NCBI GenBank assembly: GCA_017469425.1 | Contig: JAFUGJ010000006.1 | Location: 1-64,000 of the forward strand | Length of the DNA: 64,000 nt | Direction: 5' to 3' | From: Bacteroidales bacterium | Lineage (GTDB): Bacteria; Bacteroidota; Bacteroidia; Bacteroidales; UBA932 | Shown: positions 8,848 to 16,816 of the stretch, in pieces | Numbering within the stretch: the first letter of the stretch is position 1 | Layout of the letters: every line of letters starts with the position of its first letter | Position numbers and translations under genes: made by a program | Notes under the pieces: model-generated | What the model saw: only the letters and a program-made list of their open reading frames with translations | What the model was told of the DNA's origin: nothing | The model's database searches: none

Positions 8848-9297
8848 ATGGAAATGATCAACATCAAACACGGGAATCAAGTTCAGCAACTGCGATATGA
8901 CTATGAATCCGGAGTTTACTCTTTTGAAAAGGACATTCAGATTGGGACATGGACCGTTAGCCGTCATATAAAAATAGGCGGTCCGAAGGGTGGATCAATC
9001 TATAAGTATGACTTTAAGAACTTCTTTGAATTTGTCATTACGGACGTCAATGGTGACAGTCAGGTTCTTACATGGAATCATAATGCCGGAGATAAGGTCC
9101 TTGATGGTTATTGGGGAGATACTGCCGTAGATGCTCTACCGTTTTTCTTCGAGAATCATCCGGTTTTCTTCGCAAACGATTGGGAGGATTATAAATACCT
9201 ACTGGCATTAAATGCTATCAAAAAGGCCATCGAAGAAGATGGGCATTCCGCGAAAGAAACCATCAAGGTAATTTCCAAACTCGTTGATGTAAGGTAG
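8848..9297 (+). CDS. Hypothetical protein, 149 aa
   Basis: A soluble protein with a beta-rich, aromatic N-terminal two-thirds (WTVSRHIKIGG, YKYDFKNFFEF, WNHNAGDKVLDGYWGD) and a helical, charged C-terminus. No signal peptide, membrane segment or known motif. It follows the phosphoribosyltransferase-like gene by 55 bases without a visible terminator, so it may be the third gene of that transcript. I do not recognise the family. Confidence 0.6.
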   Translation: MEMINIKHGNQVQQLRYDYESGVYSFEKDIQIGTWTVSRHIKIGGPKGGSIYKYDFKNFFEFVITDVNGDSQVLTWNHNAGDKVLDGYWGDTAVDALPFFFENHPVFFANDWEDYKYLLALNAIKKAIEEDGHSAKETIKVISKLVDVR

Positions 9298-9330
9298 CTA
9301 ACAGAAACTCTAAACTTTTTTATAGATTAG

Positions 9331-9364
9331 TTGTAAGAATACTTCAGAAATAAGTATATATTTG
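9331..9364 (+). promoter_or_regulatory. Promoter of the sigma-factor gene
   Basis: TTGTAAGAA (9331-9339) followed by a TATATTTG -7 box (9357-9364), a perfect TAnnTTTG match. It would give a leader of about 135 bases before the ATG at 9507. Confidence 0.55.
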
Positions 9365-9457
9365 TGCGGCCGAAAAGGCGATTAGTTCTTTGACATAGAG
9401 TTCTGGACACGGTTGAGTGTTAGACGGAGTTCGCTAAACCGACTTTTTTCTAAGCGG

Positions 9458-9475
9458 ATGGCGGGCAACCGCCAT
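9458..9475 (+). promoter_or_regulatory. Leader hairpin upstream of the sigma-factor gene
   Basis: A perfect 7-bp stem, ATGGCGG and CCGCCAT, closed by a GCAA (GNRA) tetraloop, 31 bases before the start codon. No T-tract follows, so it is not an intrinsic terminator. It may protect the mRNA or bind a regulator. Confidence 0.45.
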
Positions 9476-9506
9476 TAGTCCATCAACCCTCAATCTTTCA
9501 CGCGCC

Positions 9507-10100
9507 ATGTCCCGGAACTTATCACCTTCAAGCAATTCATCTATCGGCAAAAACTTGCCGCTGTTCACAGACGAAATCGTAAAGTCAATCACAGAAACTG
9601 TGCGATTCACGCTTATGAAAAACGCCAACTCTTGGGTAGCAAAAGGGTACATTGACGTTGATGATTTCATTCAGAGTGCATGTCTGCACATCCTGAACAG
9701 AAGCGACGCCTACGATTCCGAGCACGGGACACCGTTTAAAGCCTGGGTTTGTGTGGTGGCACGGAATTATACAATCAGCGAGTCCAAAAAGTTGAAGAGG
9801 ATAATCACGGCCAAGACACGGTTTGACGTTATAGAGGGAATGGATTTGGAAGACTATTCAATCCTGGAACCATTCCAGAAGATGGAAGAGAGTTCTGAAT
9901 CACGAGACCGGCTGACTCAACTCACCGGATTCCTATCCACGCTGAACGAAAGCGACAAGCTAATGCTTGAAATGATGAAGGATGGGTTATCGAAGGAAGA
10001 GATGATGGAGATTACTCACAAGAGCGGTGGCAACATCGACACTTGCAAGTCACGACTCCGCCAGAAAATCCTTCGGTATGTAAAGACTCTTTACAAATAA
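9507..10100 (+). CDS. Sigma-70 family RNA polymerase sigma factor (orphan)
   Basis: A 197-aa protein with a sigma-70 region 2 core (DVDDFIQSACLHIL then TPFKAWVCVVARNYTISESKK, about residues 50-95) and a C-terminal helix-turn-helix of region 4 type (KSGGNIDTCKSRLRQKI, about 173-189), where region 4 usually reads as a VKSRLxRAR-like helix. No anti-sigma gene is adjacent. It has its own promoter, a structured leader and a downstream terminator, so it is a single-gene unit. Composition matches the island rather than the flanks. Targets are unknown; the TTGTAAGAA promoters nearby are one possibility. Confidence 0.8.
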   Translation: MSRNLSPSSNSSIGKNLPLFTDEIVKSITETVRFTLMKNANSWVAKGYIDVDDFIQSACLHILNRSDAYDSEHGTPFKAWVCVVARNYTISESKKLKRIITAKTRFDVIEGMDLEDYSILEPFQKMEESSESRDRLTQLTGFLSTLNESDKLMLEMMKDGLSKEEMMEITHKSGGNIDTCKSRLRQKILRYVKTLYK

Positions 10101-10123
10101 CCCTTCTCTAAGCACACATTAAG

Positions 10124-10157
10124 CCGTCAAGTCCAATTCCGGATTTGGCGGTTTTTT
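10124..10157 (+). terminator. Intrinsic terminator after the sigma-factor gene
   Basis: A GC-rich hairpin with CCGTCAA (10124-10130) pairing to TTGGCGG (10145-10151) and an inner TCC/GGA, followed directly by a run of six T. Confidence 0.7.
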
Positions 10158-10188
10158 GTTTGAAAGCCGTTAAAGATTCCGAAAGATA

Positions 10189-10224
10189 CTGTAAGAATCA
10201 GCCGTCCAAGTGTATATACTATTG
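10189..10224 (+). promoter_or_regulatory. Putative promoter of the 66-aa gene
   Basis: CTGTAAGAA (10189-10197) resembles the element before the sigma gene. A -7-like TACTATTG (10217-10224) lies 21 bases before the ATG at 10246. Confidence 0.35.
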
Positions 10225-10245
10225 AAACCACAACTGATTTATGTT

Positions 10246-10446
10246 ATGGATAAGAACGAAACTATTGTCACTGATGTTGTGATCCAAGCATTAAAAATGG
10301 ATGACATGATTAAGAAACAGGAAGTACTCATCGAACGACTCAAGTCCGATAAGAATGAACTCCTAATCATTATATCCAGAATGAAAGATTTGCTTAATCA
10401 TTATGCTCCTGAATCAATTAAGCAGCTAGAGATGTTTAACCTCTGA
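10246..10446 (+). CDS. Small coiled-coil protein, 66 aa
   Basis: A highly charged, Ile/Leu-rich small protein beginning MDKNETIV, predicted to form one long amphipathic helix (about residues 15-50, with heptad-like leucines and isoleucines). No membrane segment. It has its own weak promoter after the sigma-gene terminator and is convergent with the phosphoesterase gene. No function can be assigned. Confidence 0.5.
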   Translation: MDKNETIVTDVVIQALKMDDMIKKQEVLIERLKSDKNELLIIISRMKDLLNHYAPESIKQLEMFNL

Positions 10447-10480
10447 TCAACCCGCACCCACTTACGCTTATGCCCCGATT

Positions 10481-11215
10481 CTACAGGTTTATTGTATTGT
10501 AGGTTATATCTGCTTCTATTGTTAACAAATCAAATCCCGGAGAGAATGCTTCCTCATAAGGGCGCAGTTGATCACTGTATGAAGTGCTAATAGAAGGGCT
10601 TGTGCTAAACAGGCATGTACCGATTCTGTTTTTGAACGAACGGTGATTATGTCCAGATAATACTGCGACTACCTGAGGTATAGAAGCCACAACGGATAAG
10701 AAGTCATCCCGATTAATTAGTATTCTTCTATCCATCCAAGAGCCTGTTGTTAGCACCGGATGATGCATAAGGATGATTGTCGGATTATTCTGGTCTTTAA
10801 CCCTCCTAACTCGTTCGAGTTCCTTATCGCTTAATAGACCTTTAGAGCGATTTGTGCCATCTTCTGCATTTGCCACAGAATTAAGAAATAGGAAATTAAT
10901 CCCTTGTCTCGTTACCCAGGGGCAGAAGGTGAGTTTTCTATGCTTTGTGTCGATAAGGTTATGGTAATCATCGTGATTCCCATTTGTAACATATACGGGA
11001 AAAGGTAGGAGCGACAAAGCAGTATCGGCCAGTTCATATGACTCCTTGCTTCCGTCATTGGAGATATCACCAGTAATAACGCAGAAATCAATTGTATCCT
11101 TAAAGGCTCGTATGTTTCCGATTGCTTTCTGCAAGTTATCAAACGGATTTATGCCATAGATAATGGCATCTGTAGATGAGCATAAATGCAAGTCAGAAAG
11201 GTGCAGAAGCCTCAT
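10481..11215 (-). CDS. Calcineurin-like metallophosphoesterase
   Basis: A 244-aa protein with all metallophosphoesterase motifs in order: DLH in LSDLHLC (residues 8-10), GDISNDG (about 49-55), GNHDD (about 78-82), MHHP (about 149-152) and GHNHR (about 191-195). The layout is that of the CpdA/class III cyclic-nucleotide phosphodiesterase branch, although the substrate cannot be read from sequence. No signal peptide, so cytoplasmic. It starts three bases after the ABC exporter stop and closes the minus-strand block. Confidence 0.85.
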   Translation of the reverse strand: MRLLHLSDLHLCSSTDAIIYGINPFDNLQKAIGNIRAFKDTIDFCVITGDISNDGSKESYELADTALSLLPFPVYVTNGNHDDYHNLIDTKHRKLTFCPWVTRQGINFLFLNSVANAEDGTNRSKGLLSDKELERVRRVKDQNNPTIILMHHPVLTTGSWMDRRILINRDDFLSVVASIPQVVAVLSGHNHRSFKNRIGTCLFSTSPSISTSYSDQLRPYEEAFSPGFDLLTIEADITYNTINL

Positions 11216-11218
11216 TGG

Positions 11219-13000
11219 TCAAGTCAATTTAACAATAGAATCTGCCATACCGGCAACTTTCTCGTCGTGCGTTATCAGTAAGGTTGAACGAGACCGCATC
11301 AGTTCGGAAATAACATCCATAATAGAAGCGGCGGTTTTGGGATCTAACGATGCTGTGGCTTCGTCCAGGATGAGGATCGGCGCATCTTTAAGGAACGCAC
11401 GAGCCAATGCGATCTGCTGTTTTTGCCCTCCAGAAAGACGTGACCCTCTATCGCCAACAACTGTGTTATAGCCCTCGGGCAAAGACCTAATGAACTCATG
11501 AATGCCCGCCTTTCTTGCTGCTTCTTCGACCTCCTTGGCAGATGCATTATCAGCTCCCAACGCAATATTATTGAAAACAGTATCGTTAAACAAAACGGCA
11601 TCTTGAGGGACAAACCCGATAATATTCCTTATCGAGGATGCAGATACAGCCGAAATATCTTTACCATAAATCATGACAGACCCCCTATTTGGGGTAAACA
11701 GCTTGATAGCAAGTTCGGCTGCCGTTGTTTTTCCAGCGCCCACGCTGCCAACAATCGCTATACTCCTTCCTTGCTCCAGCACGAATGAAAAATCATCAAG
11801 TACCGGAACATCAGCTTCATAAGAAAACGAAACATGTGAGAACTCTATGGCGGGGACATCCGGCTTGACTTCAACTGCCATCAATCCATTTTTGTCATCC
11901 GTATTATGACCATCCGCCATATTCAATACCTTGTTGATTCTCTCCAATGATGCGATTTGCTTTCTGATGCTATAGGATGCTTTTGCAATACCCCTGACTG
12001 GAGCAATGATAGAGTGGAATATCAACAGAAAATAGACGAATTCCGCACTGGATAGACGTGTTCCTCCAGAGAGGATGCTATTACCTCCAAACCAAAGAAG
12101 TAAGGCAAGAACGGTTGAAACTGTGAAGCGAGTTACGGGTGATGATAAAGCAAGTACCCTATTAAGTTTTCTGAATGTACGCCGGTTCTCCTCGTTGATC
12201 TCTGTAAAGCGTTTTGATGCCTTCTTTTCCGCATTGAATGAACGAATAACCGTAAGGCCGCCAATCGTTTCTTCGTATTGAGAAAGAATTGTGCCTCTTT
12301 CGCTCTGTCCCTTATGGGCAATCCTCTTCAATGATCGGCCAATGAAGATGACAATCAAGGCGCAGAGCATCAAGAGGGCAAGCGCAAATAGAGTCAGTTT
12401 AGGGGATATTGTAAAGAGAGTTATGAGGTAGATGATGATAGGAATTGGGTGCTCTATCAGCAGATCCAGCGTGTTGTTTACGCACCACTCAACCTCCAGC
12501 ACGTCATTGGTCGTCCTAGACACAAGATCTCCCCGATTATCTTTACTCATCAGGCTTGCCGGGAAGTCAAGAATTTTGTCATACAGTTCTTTACGAAGGT
12601 CCCGCAGAATACCGACTCTCATAGGAATCCTGAAGAATTCCGCGAGGAACGAGCATCCATTACTTAGAAGAGAAGTTATGATGATGAATAGGGCAATGAT
12701 GATCAGCCCGTATCCAGTTCCATGCTCAAGCGATGCTCCCTGCAGGTAATAAAGAGTATTATTCCTTACGAAATCGAAGATGTCTTGAAAGGAGGAGCCC
12801 GCAGGACTATTCATTATCTGTATCGATTCCTCAGATATGCCGAACAGCATATTGATAATCGGAATAACGGCTGAAAACCCTACGATGCTGAATATTGAAC
12901 TCAATGCCATGAAAAGGATATTAAGGCCGATGCTTCCCTTGTATTTTGGGAAGAATCGACCTATCAGTCCCATATAATTCATGCCGCCCTTCTTTGCCAT
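11219..13000 (-). CDS. MsbA-type ABC exporter (fused permease and ATPase)
   Basis: A 593-aa half-transporter: six membrane helices in the first 320 or so residues, then an ATPase with Walker A GSVGAGKTT, signature LSGGQKQ, Walker B LILDEAT with the catalytic Glu, and the H-loop THDE. Start chosen at the ATG of MAKKGG, five bases after the TonB-receptor stop; a more upstream ATG would overlap that gene. It would work as a homodimer exporting a lipid, peptide or small molecule. Its place between a TonB receptor and a phosphoesterase is not the usual context of lipid-A MsbA, so it is probably a dedicated transporter. Confidence 0.85.
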   Translation of the reverse strand: MAKKGGMNYMGLIGRFFPKYKGSIGLNILFMALSSIFSIVGFSAVIPIINMLFGISEESIQIMNSPAGSSFQDIFDFVRNNTLYYLQGASLEHGTGYGLIIIALFIIITSLLSNGCSFLAEFFRIPMRVGILRDLRKELYDKILDFPASLMSKDNRGDLVSRTTNDVLEVEWCVNNTLDLLIEHPIPIIIYLITLFTISPKLTLFALALLMLCALIVIFIGRSLKRIAHKGQSERGTILSQYEETIGGLTVIRSFNAEKKASKRFTEINEENRRTFRKLNRVLALSSPVTRFTVSTVLALLLWFGGNSILSGGTRLSSAEFVYFLLIFHSIIAPVRGIAKASYSIRKQIASLERINKVLNMADGHNTDDKNGLMAVEVKPDVPAIEFSHVSFSYEADVPVLDDFSFVLEQGRSIAIVGSVGAGKTTAAELAIKLFTPNRGSVMIYGKDISAVSASSIRNIIGFVPQDAVLFNDTVFNNIALGADNASAKEVEEAARKAGIHEFIRSLPEGYNTVVGDRGSRLSGGQKQQIALARAFLKDAPILILDEATASLDPKTAASIMDVISELMRSRSTLLITHDEKVAGMADSIVKLT

Positions 13001-13005
13001 ACTGC

Positions 13006-15714
13006 TCAGAATTTCAACTGAAGTTTTATGCTCCACATACGTCCAAGTGAGTAGAACATGTAAACATCATCAGGATTCACTTCCTTCGTGGCTGTTGAGA
13101 CATTGGACGGATTCCAGGCTTTCTCGATATAATGACTGTCGAGAATGTTGTTAACTTGCCCTGATAGGGATGCATCCAGCCCGGCGATTCTGAATGAATA
13201 AGTGGCCCTGGCATCAAGGGAGCCGCCACATGGAGTTTTCCAAGGTTCGCTGACATACACTTCTTTGCCTATCGACAGATTGCTTCCTGACAGCGAATAG
13301 TATGCATAATTCCTATCGAAGAATGTGTATCCACCCCCAATTTTGAATCCGTTAAATGGCTTGAACAATGCATCAATAGAAGCGGTTGTCTGTGCTGAGC
13401 CGCCAACATGGATGCCCTTCATATTTATAAGAGCCCACGCATGATCTTCGGCTCCAGGTGTGGTAACACCACCATCCATGTTGATAGCCTGACCAGACAG
13501 GTTATATGCGTAACCCTTAACATTGTCGCTATCCCATCTCCAGTCACCAACCGAGAGCATCCCTGAAACCTCCATCCATCGGAAAGGGCGGGTCGTGAAT
13601 TCAACTTCAACACCAAGATGACGTGAATTAATACCTGTCATGTTTAGATAATACTGGCCGTTAAGTTTGCCTCTCTTAGCCATTGCTTTATCGATCCATT
13701 CGATGAAGTATCCATTCACAGCCAAATCTACATAATCGTTATGAAAACCATATCCCAGTTCTGCAGAAGCGGCCTTTTCATTTGCAACACGGTCGTTGAT
13801 TTTATGGGAAGATGTTGCTGACATAAAGACGCCTCCTTTGAACTTTGGAGCCCTGGAAACATAACCGACGTTCGCATAAATATTATGATTCTCATTGATA
13901 TTGAAGTTGGCGCCGGCTTTGATGTTTCCTCCCCAGAATGTAGCGATATCCGATTTAGCCTTATCCTCAGAGTAATAGAATCGGTCGTATCTCCAGAACT
14001 GGGAATTACTAAGGGCTCCGGCTACGAAAGCGCTGAATCCATTACCGACGTATTCCAACTGTGCAAATCCACCTTCCTGAACAATGTGGGAGTCGTAGTC
14101 ACGGTATAAGATGTCACCAATACCCAGATGTGCCTGTTTCCATCCGTCCGTTGCTATAGGATTGTTGTCACTTGACACATCACTTCTGCCCGGGTCGATA
14201 TAAAAAGCCCCGCCGAGCAAATCATCCAATGTGTTCTGATGCAAAGCCTTATAAGAACGGATGTCTATTCCGGCCGTAAGGTGGAGGGCTGAGAAATCCT
14301 GCTTGTAGGTCGAAACCATGCCATATGTGCCATAATTGCCAATCGTATTGGACATTACGAGCAAAGAGCCACGGTCGGATGTAGCATTGATGCCCTCGAT
14401 TTTGGCATAATCAAATGTGCCATCATTCGCACGGAACTTTGTATTCAGCATGCCGTAATCGGCGCTGTACCAGTCATACTCTGAGTATGTATCCTCATCC
14501 GCAAGACCGGAATGAGAATACCCTTTGCCGAGGGAGTAATATGCACTGGTACTTAAACTTGCTGAAGTGTTAATCTGCCATACATGGCTAAGGAAGACCA
14601 TCGCATTTGTAAAGTGCTCCAGTCCTTGAGAACGTCTTTGACCATTAGCGTTGTATCCAAGCTCGGGATTGTATCTGGTCCAGTCTCCATTCACTTTATA
14701 CAGCGAACGAACCCTTTCCCACTCGGACCTCGTTAAGGCATCCTTACGGGAGTAGTGCTCTTGCATTGAGCCAAAAGCAGTAAGACTAATCTGGTGAGAA
14801 GCATTCAGTCGCTTGGATACATTCGTAAAGAAATCATAGACTTTAAATTGGCCACCATCAAAGTATCCGTCGCCTGATGAGCGACCTCCTTGGAAGGTCA
14901 TTGACCATCCATTCTTCATTAAGCCGGTACCAACTGCGAAACCAAGTTTCTGGAATCCGTCGTTGCCCAGGCCATAATTAATGAAACCTCCCTTGTTGGT
15001 TTCTATACCCTTTGTGACGATATTAATGGTACCGCCGACCGAGGGAGATGCGACTTTGCCTGAGCCGATGCCTCGCTGCGATTGGATAACAGCAGCTACG
15101 TCTGCCAGGCTTGCCCAGTTTGACCAATAGACGATACCGTTTTCAGGATCGTTTACCGGGATTCCATTAATCATGACTGCGATATTGCTATTATCAAAAC
15201 CTCTCATATAAATCTCGGAATCTGCCCATCCTCCTCCTTGACGATTAGTGTGGACACCGGGAGTGTGTTTTAGGATCTCTACAAGTTCCTGATTCCCCAG
15301 ATTCTCATTGATAGTCGAGGCCGTTACTGCACTGACAGCAACAGGCGTTTTGCGTGGAAGGGCAATCTGGCTGACCACGAGGGCATCTTTTAAGAGATAA
15401 TTGTCTGGCTGCATCTTGATAACGCCAACGTTATCGCGCTCGGAAATATCGACAGTAACCGACTCAAATCCAAGGAAAGAGAGGACAATTGATGAAGAAT
15501 TCTTTTTAACATTCAGCGAAAAACCTCCATTTACATCGCTTAATGCTCCGGCGGTCCCCGAGGGGATGCTAATAGTCACACCAGTAAGAGGAAGAGATGT
15601 TGATGCATCTTCTACCTGACCGGTAATGAGTCTGTCCTGAGCGCTGGAATTAATTGCGAAAGAAACGATGGCAACTATAGCGCTCAGAGATTTTGAAAAT
15701 ATGCTTTTAATCAT
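13006..15714 (-). CDS. TonB-dependent outer-membrane receptor with CarboxypepD_reg-like N-terminus
   Basis: A 902-aa receptor starting at the ATG of MIKSIFSKS, with a signal peptide ending near NSSAQ. Domains: a CarboxypepD_reg-like beta-sandwich (about residues 27-105), a plug (about 125-235, with YMRGFDNSNIAVMINGIPV and a GGTINIVTKG segment) and a 22-strand-type barrel ending in a terminal Phe, the usual outer-membrane assembly signal. No SusD partner is adjacent, so it is more like siderophore or cofactor receptors than a Sus system. It leads a tight three-gene unit with an ABC exporter and a phosphoesterase. Confidence 0.9.
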   Translation of the reverse strand: MIKSIFSKSLSAIVAIVSFAINSSAQDRLITGQVEDASTSLPLTGVTISIPSGTAGALSDVNGGFSLNVKKNSSSIVLSFLGFESVTVDISERDNVGVIKMQPDNYLLKDALVVSQIALPRKTPVAVSAVTASTINENLGNQELVEILKHTPGVHTNRQGGGWADSEIYMRGFDNSNIAVMINGIPVNDPENGIVYWSNWASLADVAAVIQSQRGIGSGKVASPSVGGTINIVTKGIETNKGGFINYGLGNDGFQKLGFAVGTGLMKNGWSMTFQGGRSSGDGYFDGGQFKVYDFFTNVSKRLNASHQISLTAFGSMQEHYSRKDALTRSEWERVRSLYKVNGDWTRYNPELGYNANGQRRSQGLEHFTNAMVFLSHVWQINTSASLSTSAYYSLGKGYSHSGLADEDTYSEYDWYSADYGMLNTKFRANDGTFDYAKIEGINATSDRGSLLVMSNTIGNYGTYGMVSTYKQDFSALHLTAGIDIRSYKALHQNTLDDLLGGAFYIDPGRSDVSSDNNPIATDGWKQAHLGIGDILYRDYDSHIVQEGGFAQLEYVGNGFSAFVAGALSNSQFWRYDRFYYSEDKAKSDIATFWGGNIKAGANFNINENHNIYANVGYVSRAPKFKGGVFMSATSSHKINDRVANEKAASAELGYGFHNDYVDLAVNGYFIEWIDKAMAKRGKLNGQYYLNMTGINSRHLGVEVEFTTRPFRWMEVSGMLSVGDWRWDSDNVKGYAYNLSGQAINMDGGVTTPGAEDHAWALINMKGIHVGGSAQTTASIDALFKPFNGFKIGGGYTFFDRNYAYYSLSGSNLSIGKEVYVSEPWKTPCGGSLDARATYSFRIAGLDASLSGQVNNILDSHYIEKAWNPSNVSTATKEVNPDDVYMFYSLGRMWSIKLQLKF

Positions 15715-15769
15715 AATTGTTGTTTTGATTATAGATACGCCGCCAAGACAAATTCTTACATGCCTATTG

Positions 15770-16816
15770 TCAATACAGACTCTCGGCATCATCCGTGTGC
15801 TGCTTGAAATTCTTTAACACGACATCCTTGCTTGTATTGGCGTAACAGTATACGCAGAAATGGCGACACGTGTTGTACATCCCAATATCTTTGCTAATCA
15901 TACACCCACATACCTTACGCTGCCCCTTATCCTTGAGATTCTTCCTATCTACTGGAATCTCAGGTATGCCACCGAATAAGTCAGGCTCCGGGAGTTTGCC
16001 GGTATGGAGATAGTAAACCAACTCTTTATCGTCAGCGAAGAGTTTCTCCATCAACTCGCCATCGATACATCGATTATGCTCTATCCCATACTTATCCAGG
16101 TCAACGCTCTCTCCGCATGTGGCCAGTGTCAGATTCCAGCCTTCCGCCTTCCAGTGGTCGCGAAGTTTGGCAAGTCCGTCAATCAATTCGGTCAAATATG
16201 CGCCCGAAGGCTCTGCCGACTCAACAGTCTCACGGGAATAATATGGCGTCTCCTTGATGAGGTTGTTTTGGACCTTACGGTAAGCTTTTACGTCAATAAA
16301 GCTGAACACCAGTTTGTCCGTATATCCTTTCAACTGAATCCCAACGTGGAAAACTTTTGTTAGCAGCTGCCTGGCTGTCAGGTTTGGAGTAACGATAAGG
16401 GGATCAAATCTCCACATGACCTTTTCCTTGCCAATAGTTTCAGCGAGTCGTTTAAAGACATCGACGCGCTGGGCGACTGGACCGACATTGGGCTCAAAGC
16501 CTTCGTCAACGTAGTCGTTCAGCGTTACTTGGAAATAGTAATGGATTCCCATTCTGTCCAGTTCCGGAAGGTGCTTCAGCATCGGTTCCGGATTCTTGGT
16601 CCAGAAGACAACAACCTTCGTCTTAGCGAAGGAGATATACATCGGCTTTTGGTTGAACGGATTGTACCATACGCAATAGCCAGCACGCAGACGGTTCATA
16701 AACCAGTCTGCGTAGAAGGCAGGGATGTCGGTAGAACGGCTAGCGGAAACAATAACAGGCTCGTGCCATTGTACCGAAATCCCAGGCGGGCGAGAGATGA
16801 TTACTTCATTCTTCAC
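15770..16816 (-). CDS. DUF1848 family Fe-S protein (radical-SAM-like)
   Basis: A 348-aa protein matching the DUF1848 pattern: VIVSASRSTDIPAFYADWF near the N-terminus, VVVFWTKNPEP around residue 68, and a C-terminal cysteine cluster (CGCM about 40 residues from the end, then CRHFCVYCYAN). The cluster suggests an iron-sulfur site, and the fold has been compared to radical SAM enzymes. No substrate is known for the family. Its start overlaps the stop of the 742-aa gene by four bases, so it belongs to the NERD/helicase operon. Confidence 0.8.
   Translation of the reverse strand: MKNEVIISRPPGISVQWHEPVIVSASRSTDIPAFYADWFMNRLRAGYCVWYNPFNQKPMYISFAKTKVVVFWTKNPEPMLKHLPELDRMGIHYYFQVTLNDYVDEGFEPNVGPVAQRVDVFKRLAETIGKEKVMWRFDPLIVTPNLTARQLLTKVFHVGIQLKGYTDKLVFSFIDVKAYRKVQNNLIKETPYYSRETVESAEPSGAYLTELIDGLAKLRDHWKAEGWNLTLATCGESVDLDKYGIEHNRCIDGELMEKLFADDKELVYYLHTGKLPEPDLFGGIPEIPVDRKNLKDKGQRKVCGCMISKDIGMYNTCRHFCVYCYANTSKDVVLKNFKQHTDDAESLY

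Noticed and set aside
9432..9456. Terminator-like hairpin with a T6 tract in the sigma-gene leader
   Set aside because: The T run lies inside the weak 4-bp stem instead of after it, so it would not work as an intrinsic terminator.
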